DNA of 64,000 nt from Adiantum capillus-veneris (Eukaryota; Streptophyta; Polypodiopsida; Polypodiales; Pteridaceae), in contig CM043971.1 of assembly GCA_014529385.2 (NCBI GenBank), positions 58,389,709 through 58,453,708 of the forward strand, in the 5' to 3' direction. Shown piece by piece: positions 1-12,345 of the stretch. The notes beneath the pieces were generated by a model. That model was given only the letters and a program-made list of their open reading frames with translations. It was not told where the DNA came from and ran no database searches. Made by a program: the position numbers and the translations under genes. The stretch's first letter is position 1. Each line of letters opens with the position of its first letter.

Positions 1-533
1 CGTAGTACTTTGTCTTCATGCCAAAGGATAGCTTTGGGTTGTAGCACCTCTTCTTGGTCTTCAATTTCGAGAGGGTTTTCAATAATTGGTTCAGTTGGTG
101 GCTCTCCTTTGTAGGGCTTAAGTAGGTTCACATGAAAAGCATTGTGTATAAGCCAATGGTTGGACAGTTTTTGTTGATAAGCCATCTCATTGATTGGCTT
201 CAAAATTTGAAAAGGACCATAGTATCATTTTGCTAGTTTAACATAATACTTTTGATGGCCCGTAGGATTTTTGCTCGTTGTGTGCCTCAATCAAGCCTTG
301 GGAAAATTAAGAAAGACCCAATCATTTTCTTTCAACTTTAAGGCCCTTATGTGCTTGTCAACAATAGCTTTTTGCCTTTGTTGAGAGATGAATATAGCAT
401 CCTTAATCTTTTGAAAATATTTTTGTAGGTCACGGCTATACTCATCGGCAGCAGCGAAAATCTTCCCATGTACTTTAAGTAGCAAGGAGCTTTTAGGTCT
501 TCCCTCTATGATTTCAAAAGGTGCTTTTCTCAT
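1..533 (-). pseudogene. integrase C-terminal part with possible start of a chromodomain
   Basis: Positions 533-291 encode an 80-residue open piece with FEIIEGRPKSSLL, the GKPF-like region that follows the integrase core, and many Lys/Gln residues. Further left, after a frame break near 230-290, the reverse strand reads GPFQILKPINEMAYQQKLS, then a HNAFHVNLLKPY block and an ILWHEDKVL end. These are the SH3-like and linker blocks seen after plant gypsy integrases, and HEDKVL-type sequence commonly leads into the chromodomain. The rest is beyond the window. Confidence 0.75.
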
Positions 534-608
534 AGAAGTATGGATTGTATTATTGTATGCATACTCTATAAGGGGTAAGTACTTTTTCCATTGTGAGCAT
601 TGATCTAC

Positions 609-1235
609 TTATGTAACATAAGTCTTTAGTAGATCGAGTATCGTAAGATTGGCTATCTCACTTTGGCCATCCATTTGTGGGTGATAGGCCAAAGAGAAAT
701 TCAATCTTGTACCTAGATTTTCAAAGAGACCTTCCCAAAAATTATAGGTCATTCGAGGATCTCTATCTGATACGATGGATGTTGGCAATCCATGGTGTTT
801 AAAAATTTGAAATATGAAGAGAGTTGCCATTTGGTGTGCCTTAATAGTCTTTTTGACAGGAATAAAGTGTGCTTGTTTGTTAAACCTATCGACTATTGTC
901 CATATCCCCATATTCCCATGGATAGACTTGGATAATCCAAAGATAAAACCCATGGATATACTCTCCCATGGTAAATTAGGGATTGGCAATGGCTAGAGTA
1001 ATCCAGGTTGCTTCCCTCTATCATACTTAGTATTTTTGCATACCACACATTTTGAAACATACTCTTGTATGTCCACTTTCATGGTAGGCCAATAGAAGTA
1101 TGTCTCTACTCCTTGAAGAGTAGTAATGCCTCTATGCCTCGCATAGGAACAAGCATGGGATTCATACATAACTTTCTCACGAAGGGAGTAGGTAACACAT
1201 AGCCTATTGCCATGGAGAAGATAACCATCTTGCAA
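609..1235 (-). pseudogene. gypsy integrase: zinc-binding domain and catalytic core
   Basis: Positions 1235-993 give the zinc-binding part: HACSYARHRG, then TYFYWPTMKVDIQEYVSKC and VVCKNTK, that is H-x-H and CxxC spacing. Positions 989-609 give the core, with SDRDPR (second catalytic Asp) and HPQMDGQSEIAN (catalytic Glu). The first catalytic Asp, normally in a SMDF block, reads SMGF here, so Asp is replaced by Gly. A stop separates the two parts near 990. Together with the frameshifts this makes an inactive enzyme likely. Confidence 0.88.
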
Positions 1236-1487
1236 GGTGAATGGTTACTCTTTCTTCCCCAAAGCAAGGGCTGACATTATGTCTTTAAAGTTAGGGTCAG
1301 TAGTATACTCATCTTTCATAGAAGATAGATCATTGTGAGTTGCTATAGAAACGGCATTAACTTTTGGTCATCGTGAAATTTCATTGGCCACTTGATTGTG
1401 CTTACCAAGCAATGTGAGCAATATGAAAATAAAATTGTGAAAGAAAATTTTCCCACCTCATTTGTTTGTCAGAAAGCTTAGTTTGCA

Positions 1488-2886
1488 TCATGAAGTACTT
1501 AAGACTTTGGTGATCGGTTCGCAAATAAATGGATTCCCCAATAGATAATGCTTCCATGTGTCAAGGGCATGTAGAACAGCTAAAAGCTCTTTCTCATAAA
1601 TGCCAAGGACCCGTTCATCCATATTGAGCCTTCGGCTCTCATATGCTATGGCATGTCCTTCTTGAAGGAAGACTGCTCCTAGGCAATCACCACAAGCATC
1701 ACAATGGACCTCAAATGGCTTTGAGAGATCGGGAAGCAGAAGGACTGGTTGGGAGGTAAGCTTCTCTTTGAGATTGTCAAAAGCATTTTTCTCCTTAGCA
1801 GTCCATGAGTACTTAATGTTCTTCTTTGTTAAGTCATGTAATGGATCTACTATTTGAGAGAATTTTGCTATGAAGCGTCTATAATATGCGCACATACCAA
1901 TAAAGCTTCTTGGCTCATGTAGATTCCTTGGATTAGGCCATGCCTTTATTACCTCCAACTTTTATGGATCCATACGGATACCTCCTTGAGAGATAATATG
2001 ACTTAAGTATTGAGTCTCTTGAAGAAAAATTTTGCTTTTCTTTTGATTGATGAAAAGCTTGTTCTCCCTCAATGCTTGAAGAATCACCTGGAGATGTTGC
2101 TTGTGTACCTCCAAGGACTTGGAGTAGATGATGATATCATCAAAGAACACTCCAATGAATTTACGATAGGGTCTAAAGGTTTTCTCCATTAATCGATTGA
2201 ATGTGGCTGGTGCATTAGTCAAGCCAAAAAGCATGACTAGATATTCATAAATACCAAACGTTGTACGAAACACGGTCTTTAGGATATCTTCATTCACTAT
2301 CCTTATTTGATGATAGACACTTTTAAGGTCAATCCTAATGAAGTAGGTAGAGCCTTGTAGCTTATCAAACAGATCTTCTACCCGAGGTACGAAAATATGT
2401 TTTTGATAGTGATATGGTTTAGTGCTCGATAGTCCACACACATGCAGTATGTACCATGTTTTTCTTTTGCACTAAAAGGACTACAGAACAAAAGGGAGAG
2501 GAGCTAGGCCTCATCATCCCTTTGTCTACCAATTCTTGTACTTGTCTCATGATCTCCTCTTGTTGAGCTTGGGAAACTCGATAAGAAGGCTTGTTAGGCG
2601 GTGAGCTTCCTGGTAGGAGCTCAATTCGATGGTCATCATCTCCTCGTTTGGGAGGTAAGTCCATAGGGATATCATCAATGAACACATCTTGGAATCCTTT
2701 TAGAAAATTAGACAAGCTTAACTCTTCTTGATTACTACCATTTACATTTGATGAAACATTAGGACCTTTTAGGGACTCTTTGACAAAAATCATGTACACA
2801 AAAACTGAGCTTTTCATTGATTTATCAAAAGCAAGAGGATTTATAAGTGGTTTAGTACGACCGGACTCACTAGCACCTATATACAT
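1488..2886 (-). pseudogene. gypsy reverse transcriptase and RNase H
   Basis: Positions 2886-2419 carry the pre-RT segment (IDDIPMDLPPKRGDDDHRIEL) and the first RT fingers. Positions 2441-1962 carry the palm: FRTTFGIYEYLVMLFGLTNAP, then the active site FFDDIIIYSKS, then the LSHIISQGG block. Positions 1958-1488 carry the RNase H entry, with MCAYYRRFIAKFSQIVDPL, FEVHCDACGDCLGAVFLQEG and a YEKELLAVLHALDTWKHYL block. Frame changes near 2430 and 1960 break the polyprotein. Domain order and motifs are clear; function is lost. Confidence 0.92.
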
Positions 2887-2929
2887 GCTCTTTTCCTGTA
2901 GGTGAAGTAGATTCTTCTTTCAGGGAACT

Positions 2930-3365
2930 TCATGTTGGCAGCCATGTGGTTGAACCATCCTCATGTTGGAGAGGAGAGATGAAAAAGTCTTCTTTGTCGA
3001 CATAGCTTTGGACATGAAGCCTCAACTTCCCAATCAAGGGAGTAACGGAGGCTTGTTGTCCCTTGAAATTTGTATTAGCAGTTACAGTATCTCTCATCTC
3101 AAAATCTTGAATGCCCAACTTAGTGGCCAACTCCATTGATATGAAGTTGTGAGTAGAGCTAGGGTCAAACAAGATGAAGGCATCATGCTCCCTTACCTTT
3201 TCCCAAGCATAGGAGAGAGGTAATCCTTTGCAATGAGCATCCTCTTTTGGATCTTCGATAGTGGAAGCTCTAGGAGTCTCATTGCAGGCATTTCTCTTGG
3301 GGCAAGAAAGATAGCCATGTCCTTGCTCCCCGCACTTAAAACATTTGCGGTCCTTGCAAAAAGCT
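2930..3365 (-). pseudogene. gypsy gag zinc knuckle and aspartic protease
   Basis: On the reverse strand, 3365-3300 reads a CKDRKCFKCGEQGHGYLSC knuckle (CX2CX4HX4C). Positions 3172-2930 read the protease: FDPSSTHNFISMELATKLG. Most plant gypsy proteases have a D-S/T-G triad followed by STHNFIS; here the triad reads D-P-S, so the Gly is missing. Ser-Thr-His-Asn-Phe-Ile after it confirms the family. The knuckle and protease are joined in a piece that runs through frame breaks. Confidence 0.8.
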
Positions 3366-3470
3366 TCAAGCTCTTCAGGAGAGAGTTTATTTTTTCCTTT
3401 GTAAACTCCCTTCTCCTTGGACCGATTGTTGTTGTTGTTATTGGAATTTCCTTAGGAAGAATTTTGGGCA

Positions 3471-4368
3471 TTAGTTTTTTCCCTTTGCATCACTTTTGTC
3501 TTTGTTTTCCATGGGCTTGACATTCCTTCTAGCCCCTTGTTGGAAATTGATGTGCAAAGAAATCATAGTGTGGTGGATTACTACGGTGATAGAACAAAGC
3601 CGTTGGGAGTTGATGTACTCAGCCATCTCTTCAGGTAATCCCGCACATAATTGTTGCTTTTGTTTGGCGAAGTCTACCTTTTGAAAGACAATAGCCTTGA
3701 GATGTAAATCCCAAAACTTGTCCGTATTTGTGGATAGACTCATGGGAGAGAAGCTTCAAATTCCGCCATTCGGTAAGCACTTTGTCCGTTGCATCGCTTG
3801 CAAGAAATTGCTTCATGATGAAAACTCATAGAGTTTTCCATGTCTTTGGGGCTTCATCGTTGCCATGAAGGCTAGCCCACCATTGACGAGTAGACTTCTG
3901 GAAGATCATAGCTACATGGTGTAGCTTGGAGGACTCTGTGAAGCCCTCATCTCTAAAGGCCGCATCAAATTGCTGGATGAAGGCCAATACTTTGTCCACA
4001 GCACCAAAGGTGCCATCATAGGTGAGAAAAGAGATACTCTTTCCTCCCTCTTTGAACTTCTTGAGCTCTTGGGACCTTCAAAATGCATGGTAAGATTTGC
4101 GATGTCCTCCCCTCTTGTATTCTCTAGGAGAATAGATGTAGCTTTCGTCGGAAGAGGAGGAAGGTGAAGAAGAAGAGAAGAGGGTGACCTCTTTCTTACC
4201 CTTTGAGGAAGGTGAAGAAGAAGGAGAAGAGGGTGACCTCTTTCTTACCCTTTTCTTCCTTTGTTTTCTCTCTTCCCTTTTGGAGTGACGAGGAGAAGGA
4301 CTATGGGTTGACCGTTTCCTCTTGGGAGGAGTTGGCGATTGTCTAGACCTCCATCTTCGTGGAGCCAC
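3471..4368 (-). pseudogene. gypsy gag, decayed
   Basis: Positions 4368-4078 encode an Arg/Ser/Pro/Lys-rich N-terminal region. Positions about 4040-3840 read through as a gag core with VLAFIQQFDAAF, STRQWWASLHG and EAPKTWKTL. Positions 3816-3631 and 3743-3471 continue it in two frames with FLASDATDKVLTEWRNLK and a YINSQRL segment. The retrotransposon gag family typically has this F...L.G.A..WW layout. A 40-odd-bp direct repeat of GA-rich sequence lies at about 4160-4250. Several frame breaks. A related gag relic is at 60470-60933. Confidence 0.75.
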
Positions 4369-5038
4369 ATCTTCAAAGGAACTTAGGGATTTGCTTCTTT
4401 CTCGTTCTTTGGATCCTCCTCTCTTATGGGAGAGAGTCTTCTTTTCATGAAGAGGCCTCTTAAGCTCTCTCTCCTCTCGGAGAGGAAAGGAAAGCCCATA
4501 AGCACGAAGTTGTTGTGTAACTTCGGCTTGCGTTGCAACCTAGTAACAAGATAATTGACAAACATGGGGCATCATCATTAGCACCTTCATGTACAAATCA
4601 AAGTTATCAATGTTCATTCTACTCTCTTGGTTATTCTCAGCCATGCTAATTAAACTTATGTATAGATATACTTTGTGTTTTGGTACCCTCAAAAACCTTA
4701 GTCTCTACTCTTCTTTACCTTTAAAAATCAGTTCTCAAGCAGCCACACCCGTGGTTTAGACACTGTTGATTGCAAAGACTAATGGAGAGGGTCTAACATT
4801 GCTCGATTGATTATGACTCCTGTTGAGCTTGCTCGAAGCTCAATAATGGTTAAGCCAAAGGCAAGCCCCGAGAGGCTCCATTATTAAGACTATAGTTCCC
4901 AACGGTGTACCTCAAACTAAGTCCTTCTCAACCAAGATAATAGATCCCTGTCCCACTTACCCTATTGCAATAAACAGGCCCAACCTTTCATGGACAACTT
5001 AAAGACCTCTCTTCTTAAGCAAAAAAAGAGAAACCAAT

Positions 5039-5052
5039 AGTCCTGATAACAA
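5039..5052 (-). promoter_or_regulatory. degenerate tRNA-Met primer-binding site
   Basis: The reverse strand just inside the LTR reads TTGTTATCAGGAC, close to the initiator-Met primer site TGGTATCAGAGC used by many plant LTR elements. Its position directly next to the LTR end (ACA at 5053 read in reverse) supports the call; the changes suggest decay. Confidence 0.6.
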
Positions 5053-5746
5053 TGTAATGGATATGGCCTATGAAATTTGAGAATAGCGGAATTAAGAGAA
5101 TTAGAGTGACCATTTTTGTGAGACTACTTTGAGAACATAGAGGGTGAACTTATTTAGCGGTAGCAACATAACCATAGTATTTAATTAACTTGGCATGAAC
5201 AATACTTTTGAAAGAGAGAGAGTTTAGAGAATTGACAACAGTTGAGGACCGGATTTATGTGGAGTCGGTCCCCCCTCCATTAGGCTTTTGTATTATAGCT
5301 TCTCCTATCAAGAGAGACTTGGTACAATACAATCTTTGTGTTCCTTGTGACCTAGGTGATGCAATGAAGATGGAAAGCTTCATGCATCATGGACATAGCA
5401 TATACTTTATAAAAAGCATTAACCATCCCCAACCTCAGTCCCAAGGCCTCAAACACCTTCAAAGGTGGAGAGAGCTAGCAGGGAATGAGGGTAGGGAAGA
5501 GGAAGGAGAAACATTCATAGGAGAAAGAAATAGTTCCTCACTTATCATCAGTCTTCTTGCTTAGCATACATAATAGCATAGTAATGAAGATGGATAAGAT
5601 GGCAAGTTTAAGCATTGGAGCATGGCTCTTGGTTGGATTTACATTCCATAGCCAAGAGTGTTGGTGTAGGCTCTCAACTTCTCTACAAGCTTGGAGAAGG
5701 AGATGGAGCTCTTGCACTTTGCAACTCACACACACTGAGAGAGAGA

Positions 5747-5787
<41 letters not shown>

Positions 5788-6395
5788 TATACCCCCCAAG
5801 CTAGCCCCCTCCTTGCTTTGGTCGACCCCCTCTTCTAGCACTACCTTGCACTCTATTGGACCTCCTCAAGCCTAGCCAATCACATGCTTAGTGCATGTCA
5901 AGAAACAAGGGTAGCCTTGGGACAAGTGTCCCCCTTTCCCCTTTGAGAGAGAGGACTTAATAAATGCATAAACAACTAATTAAATTGACTAAATTATCAT
6001 TGGACCCCTTGGGAGGCCAACCAATAGTCTTTAGACATACCATGAGGGCAACATGAAGAGGAGCTTGAAAAGTGTCCTACATGCTTAAAGAGGTAAAGTC
6101 AAACTCTTTAAAGGGCCCTTTTGTGAGTCCAAATTTTGTCTAATGGGACTTTTAACACTAAACTTTGGAGGTCTTTAATGAAGCTAACCTTTAGATCTTT
6201 AAGCTCTATTAGCTAGCTTTGCTCTTTGACAGACCGTCTCTCATTTGGACCCCTTTGCAATTGGCCCCATGTTGAGATAGATCTGTAAGCACATGCCTAT
6301 ATTCTAACCCTTGTTCTCGTTTATTCTCCCACATTAGATGATCAGTTTAATATGAGAAAATCATTTGGGCTGGTTAGTTATTAGGTTTTTTAACA
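5053..6395 (-). repeat. LTR family A, 5' LTR of the gypsy element
   Basis: On the reverse strand it starts TGTTAAAAAACC and ends CATTACA, the TG...CA ends of an LTR. It is clearly homologous to 7585-9182 and, in the other orientation, to 26613-28188, sharing the block CGGATTTATGTGGAGYCGGT near 5250 and the block AATATGAGAAAATCATTTGG near the end. It contains a compound GA/GT microsatellite at about 5738-5787. Its junction with the primer site at 5039-5052 marks it as the 5' LTR of the minus-strand element. Confidence 0.85.
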
Positions 6396-6784
6396 TAGAT
6401 TGTGGATAAGGGAATATGCTCAAGCATGTAAATGGTGGAATATTGTCTGCATTTACTTTAAAATTGTAAATTCAACCTCTCATGTGGAAAATTATTTGTT
6501 TAGATGATTTTGATTCAAAGTCCATGTTTATATTGTTTAAAATCACAAAATTACAAGGGAAAGTTTTTCTCTTATGCGAATTGTTATTGAACAAACAAGC
6601 GCACTTGCTTGGTTGCCTACATGCTTTGTGCTTCTTAGGGCTTCAATATTGCTTGGTATCTAGTGTATCCTTAACTATTCCCAATAGTGCAAACACTCTA
6701 TTGCCTTTAAATGTCTTTCTCCTATCAAGTATCAAGCTAGCTCAAAGTCCTCCAACGTGCTGAAGAGGATTCTCACTTTGATGT

Positions 6785-6827
<43 letters not shown>

Positions 6828-7353
6828 GTTATTGCAAATTAGGCATTGTTGTCACTCGTGTTAGGAGGAGCTTCTATGGTTTCCCCACCAACATTCAATT
6901 AATGAGTGCTTTTGCCAATGACAGCATACTATCCTCAGTCCACTCTCCCCTCTAAGATTTTGTACACTCCCTCTTGCCTGATTTACGATCAAATACAAGT
7001 TTTTTTTATATCTTGCTTATAACAATGCATCACATTAATGCTTTAAGCAATGACAATTTGGCTATGGATGATGGAATCTAAATGTTCTTTCATAGACTCC
7101 AACAAGGTGTGCCCCTCTCTATCATGTTGGGGATGATCAACTAAAGAACTTGATACTTGATTAGCTGCAAAGGCTTGCAAATAGGCTTGTAGAGCTTGGA
7201 AAAGCCTACCATTGTGATAGCTTTGGTAGATTCTCTTATTCTTGTCCTATGAATGGAAAAAGAGACATGCATTGTGCATGAATGTGTGCAAGACCACAAT
7301 TGTAGACTCCTCCACTCACAACTTTCATCAATTTAGCTAAATATCTCGCATGT

Positions 7354-7434
<81 letters not shown>

Positions 7435-7584
7435 TGTAGCTCTAAGGAATGGAACCTTTTCCATGACCTTTGCCTCTCAAAGGAACTAGAAAAAATACCC
7501 TTATATAGCCGACCGAGCCTCTATATATAGGACCCCTATACTTATGTGCATCTCTTGGAATAGGAAACTCCCTAGCCCATGTTT
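6396..7584. other. non-coding flank with (GT)n and (CT)n(CA)n tracts
   Basis: No gene is visible. A (GT)n tract lies at about 6787-6825 and a (CT)n run into (CA)n at about 7358-7433. Positions 7465-7578 resemble 10910-11045 (blocks CTATACTTATGTGCATCT and TTGGAATAGGAAACTCCCTA), so this is part of an unnamed repeat into which the solo LTR at 7585 inserted. Confidence 0.6.
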
Positions 7585-9182
7585 TGTAATGAAATTGGCC
7601 TATTTAATTTGAGAGTAGCAGAAATTAATGAGAGTACTTTTGAGAAATGACTTTGTGAGCATAGCGGGTGAACATAATTGAAGATAGCAACATAATCATA
7701 GCAATTAGTTAACTTGGCATGAACAATACTTTTGCAAGAGAGAGAATTTAGAGAACATGACAACAGTTGAGGACCGGATTTATGTGGAGCCGGTCCCCCC
7801 TCCAATAGGCATTTGTATTATGATTTCTCCCATTAAGAGAGACTTGTTACAATACAATCTTTGTGTTCCTTGTGACCTAGGTGATGCAATGAAGATGGAG
7901 AGCTTCATGCATCACAAACTTAACATAAACTTGAAGAAAGCTTTAACTATCCCAAGCCTCAGTCCCAAGACCTCAAACACCTTTGAAGGTGGAGAGAGCT
8001 AGCAGGGAATGAGGGTAGGGAAGAAGAAGAAGAAACATTTTGTAGGAGAAAGAATTAGTTCCTCACTTATCATAACTCTTGTTGCTAGCATACATAATAG
8101 CATAGTAATGAAGAAGAAGGAGATGGCAAGCTTAAGCATTGAAGCATGGCTCTTGGTTGGATTTGCACTCCATATCCAAGAGTGTTGGTGTAGGCTCTCA
8201 ACCTCTACTTGCTTGGAGAAGGAGAGGGAGCTCTTGCACTTTGTATAGCACACAATGAGAGTGTTTGTGAGTGTGTGTGGGTGAGTATACCCCCTAAGCA
8301 ACCCCCTAGCTTGCTTGGGTCGACCCCCCCTTGTAGCTCATGCTTGAAGCTCATTGGACCCCTCCAGGCCTAGCCAATCACAAGCAGGAGGCATTACAAG
8401 CAGCAAGGGTAGCCTTGAGACAAGTGTCCCCCTTTCCCCTTTGAGAGAGAGGACTAGATAAATGCTAAATCAATTAATTAAATCACCTAAATTATTATTG
8501 GACCTTGGGTGGCCAACCAATAGGCTTCAGGCACACTATGAGGGCAACATGAGGAGGAACTTGACAAGTGTCCCTTTTGCTTTCTTTGTACCATGCATGC
8601 CTTGTGTGAGTATGTGGGTGTTCTCTCTCATCCCCCCTCATGTAGGGCTCGCCCCCTCCTTGTAGGGATTGAATCTTTGACTTTTTGACACCTCAAGCCC
8701 CTCATGCATAGGCCCAGTTCCCACCACAAGCTTGGCTCATAAGCACTTTAAGCTTGGGCTGGGTTCTCACCTCAAGTGCAACCCTAGCATCTCAAGAATG
8801 TCAAGCACCTCAAGCATCTCAAGCACCTCGAGCACCTTAGTCATCAAGCATGACAAGCAGGACAAGCACCTCGAGCTGGATCGGGTTCCCGCGCCTCAAG
8901 CTCAGCCCTAGCTTACCTAAGGTCAAAGGCCTTTTACACACATTATTGGAGGTTTTCAATGAAGCTAACCCTAAGGTCTTATGCTCCATTTGTTAGCCTT
9001 GCTCTTTGATAGACCATCTCTCATTTGGGCCCCTTTACCATTGGCCCCGTGTTGAGATAGATCTATAAGCACATATCTATATCTTAACACTTGTTCCCGT
9101 TTATTCTCCCACATTAAGTGATCAATTTAATATGAGAAAATCATTTGGGTTGGTTAGATATTAGATATTAGATTTTATGACA
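7585..9182 (-). repeat. solo LTR of family A, TSD TGTTT
   Basis: On the plus strand it starts TGTAATGAAATTGG and ends TTTATGACA, matching the ends of the LTR at 5053-6395. It is flanked by identical 5-bp sequences TGTTT (7580-7584 and 9183-9187), the expected target-site duplication. No internal region is attached, so it is a solo LTR, probably left by LTR-LTR recombination. It carries an extra short tandem repeat of CTCAAGCAC-type units at about 8680-8880 that the 5053 copy lacks. Confidence 0.9.
8680..8885. repeat. minisatellite of about 9-10 bp units inside the solo LTR
   Basis: Variants of CTCAAGCAC / CTCGAGCAC / CATCTCAAG recur many times. The homologous LTR at 5053-6395 lacks this block, which accounts for most of its shorter length. 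It seems to be a local expansion within this LTR copy. Confidence 0.65.
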
Positions 9183-9187
9183 TGTTT

Positions 9188-11362
9188 CCATAGCTCATAG
9201 CCATTGGGACCTTGTTCTGACATTACATTTTTAAAGAATCCTCCTCAAAAACCTCAATGGAAAAGATTTTACTAAGCGCACCAATGCTTTCCTAATAAAT
9301 ATATGTGAGGTTGAATTATATGCTTGTAGCAAAGGTTGAACATTGTAAAATTGTATGATTGCAATTAGACAACTAGAACCTTTAGAAATATTGTCCCTTT
9401 GGTCAAAAGGGATCTCAACCCAATAAAAGAGCCTACCTTGATCGAGGTGGCCATCTCAGCAAAACTTAATGCTCCCACTCATGAAGCAATTATTTCTAGA
9501 AACTTGGAATTCTTACATGGTAGCACCGATCAAAAGTGAATGATTAGCTGTTTTGTTGTGACACATTAAAAATTTTGGTGTCGTGTGTTTAAGTCAACGA
9601 GTACATTTACTCTCCACATGTAGAGTAAATCCCCAAACTTGTGCCATTCTCTTGAAAAGAAGAAGAGCCTTGTGTAGATGGGATCCCACAAAATCTCTAA
9701 CTTCACAATGTATTGGGCTTACATCTATACATGTAAAGAATCAAGGGATGTATTGTTGTACAAAACTTTGAATTGAGTAATCAAAACATGATACTACATA
9801 TGACTAGGGCTAACCCAAAGTGCACACTTGGTAGTGTAGTGAGAATGAAGCTTGGATTGAATTTTCACCAAGGTATTACAATCATAAACGACACCACATT
9901 GGCTCATAAAGGTCCTGGTAAAATCTGTAATAAAATTTCTATCGATGAAAAACTTAAAACTACAAGTTTTGTCATACTTGCATTGAGAATATCTCTTATA
10001 GAAGTCATACAAATACTTGGAAATCTTGAAAAAGAATCACCTGATTGAAACACATTTGGTGCCCCATACCACCAAGTATGCAACAGACAAATAACACACT
10101 AACAAAATTTCACTCATACCCGACTAGTTAATGCACTCTCGGCCTCTCATATCATTAAGGCAGTACAAACTATGAATTACAACTCAAATTCTTGATAATA
10201 AGAACAATATTCAACATCTTAGTCAACATGCTCATCAATGGCTTACTAAAAGCACGTTTCTTTTAATTGTAAGTAAAAAACATTACTATGTGTAACCCTT
10301 GTATCATCACATAGGAAGATGGAAAAACCTTGCCATAGGAAATCAGGTACAATTCTTGTGGGCAAAGAGACCGGTCCAAGTATGCTAAACCCTACTATTT
10401 GGACATAGAAGTGACATATTCCATATGTTGCCCGTTTACTTTTTCAAATAGGCTTTGCCTAACATCGCCATGTGGTTGGTTTGGTCATACAGCACTTATA
10501 TAACACCACCTTGTGGTTTTCTGTTGGTCATAAACCACTACATCTTTGCATAAATTACAAATATCTATGACATAGTGCATATAGACAATGTATGATGGTA
10601 AGAGCATTCTCAAGTGGCTCCCTTGATCACATTGATACAAAACAGACATACTTGTCATCTAGTCATGGACACTTCAAGAAATGAAAGGCTTGCAACTCAC
10701 CTTGGCAAACCGTAATCAGAATTGGTAGTCGATGATTTGACGTGCTTTGGCCTCAATCCCTTCTCATCTCATGGGCCAACTCCCCATGTGAAACATGGAT
10801 GGTACCGATGCTTATAGATGGCATTGATGGTGGCAAGTCCCATGCCAAAAGGTCAAACAAGAAGATTGACATTGGCTCTCATACCACGGTACACAAAGTC
10901 AAATCCTGCCCACAACCTCTACCTCTCGAAGGGACTAGAAAAATCACTCTATATCTCCACCCATCACCCTTAAATAGCCAACAGAGACTCTATATATATG
11001 TTCCCTATACTTATGTGCATCTTTTGGAATAGGAAACTCCCTAACCGCTATTCCCAATGCTCGTAGCCTCTAGGATCCTTGTCCAAACAATTGCATACCT
11101 ACAATGGCACAGTGGTACATTTAACCACAATGTTGCTTTTGACACAAGGATGTCATGTTCAAGCATGGACACCACAACAAGCTGTACATCTTTTCATTAC
11201 TCGAGAACTTGATAGCCTAAATCTATTAATGACCCAGGGTGAGTGATCCCTCTGTGTCCTTTGGTGATGTTCTGAATCAAGAAGTTGAGGAGAAACAATG
11301 CAAGCCAATAAAAGAGTGGACATCTTACACCCCAAAGTGGCTGTAGTTTATGAAGATATTTT
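9188..11362. other. no gene recognised; part of an old repeat
   Basis: Only short open frames with no family motifs are present. Positions 10910-11045 repeat the block at 7465-7578. After the solo LTR the interrupted sequence resumes at 9183 with TGTTTCCATAGCTCATAGCC, comparable to the region after 11040. Nothing else is supportable. Confidence 0.5.
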
Positions 11363-11955
11363 TATGGAAGGTGATGTGGGGGGCTCTACCGACGTGCATA
11401 AAGATCTAGGAGAGAGGAATTGGGTCAACAGATCGATGCGCGGGGTGCAGGTTAGCTAGTGAGGATTTGGCCCACCTATTCATGGAATGCCATGCGATCA
11501 GAGGCCTCACAGGGAAAATTTGTAAGTGCGTCCAAAGGACATGGCGGATCAGATTCTTCAAGACTGATTTGTTCCTTGGTGGCAAGAAGTTGGGAAGTCC
11601 TACTCTTCTCATCTGCACTCAAATTGTCAGGTACTTCTTATTTCACCATGTGTTTGAAGGAGATCTTGGTGTGGCAAGCTTCTCAAAGATAATACAAGAA
11701 AGCAGAGTGGTGATCTATACGCTTGGGCGGAAGCAAGACTCGAGACTGGCATAAGGCTACCCATGCCATGTTGTCAACCTGTGATAAGTACTTCACCTAC
11801 TTTGTTAAGCCGATGATGATAAGCCTCGAGAGGCGGTAGACACGTGTAATCTTCAGCACCTCAAGGCTCCGCCTAAGCTTGAGGTTGTTTTGTAATTTTA
11901 TGGTGTGCTTAATACAATTCACTAACAAATTGTGAGTTTTTCTAAAATAAAATAA
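11363..11955 (+). pseudogene. LINE ORF2 3' remnant with zinc-binding motif
   Basis: The frame around 11370-11750 reads PTCIKI, a stop, ERGI then DRCAGCRLASEDLAHLFMEC, the CxxC...H....C pattern of the zinc-binding domain at the end of plant L1-type ORF2. It continues through TWRIRFFKTDLF to KIIQESRVVIYTLGRKQ. After the coding part comes GTGAGTTTTTCTAAAATAAA at 11930-11955, a degenerate A-rich tail. The end of the sequence resembles 13681-14042, so both belong to one LINE family. Confidence 0.75.
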
Positions 11956-12144
11956 ATTTCCCCCATCCTCTCTCTTTCTCTCTCATTTTTCTACATGTAA
12001 TCTCTATCTTATACTTTCTTCCAAAGGGAATATCATTATGTCATAATGATGGATGGGATGAATGTGCCACCATAAGTAAGGCAATGCCTCAACGGTCATA
12101 GAAAGGGGAGGGGGGGGAGGGGGACTCAAGATTAAGTAACACAA

Positions 12145-12345
12145 AGCATTCAATGCGGGGTGGTGAGGGGATCGACGGCCCGAAAGTTTAAGGCAAGATC
12201 TCGGGACAGACTAAACCCGAAGAGAGCAAGAATCGAGGCAAAGCAAAAGATTAGGGATCCACTGCCTGATTTTAAACCCACAACCTCGCGGCCTGGGTTT
12301 TGGGTCAAATGGGCTAACCAACACACCCGCTTGCACATGATGTAC
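12145..12345 (-). repeat. possible tRNA-derived SINE head
   Basis: On the reverse strand GTTGGTTAGCCCATTTGAC resembles an RNA polymerase III A box, and GTGGGTTTAAAATC, about 40 bases on, resembles a B box. Such tRNA-like heads mark SINEs. The match is loose and no tail is defined, so this is tentative. Confidence 0.3.

Larger units (their letters stand above)
1..5052 (-). mobile_element. Ty3/gypsy retrotransposon, internal region, decayed and cut by the window edge
   Basis: Read right to left, the order is primer-binding site, gag, zinc knuckle, protease, RT, RNase H, integrase and an integrase tail, which is the Ty3/gypsy order. Every domain is broken by stops or frameshifts, so this is a dead copy. 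The LTR at 5053-6395 is its 5' LTR; the 3' LTR must lie left of the window. The integrase tail ends (reverse of 1-260) in a segment resembling the linker and start of a chromodomain, with a HEDKVL-like end, which suggests a chromovirus. The clade assignment is inference. Confidence 0.9.

Noticed and set aside
7236..7433. Frame starting with Arg-Glu repeats
   Set aside because: Translation of a GA/GT microsatellite only.
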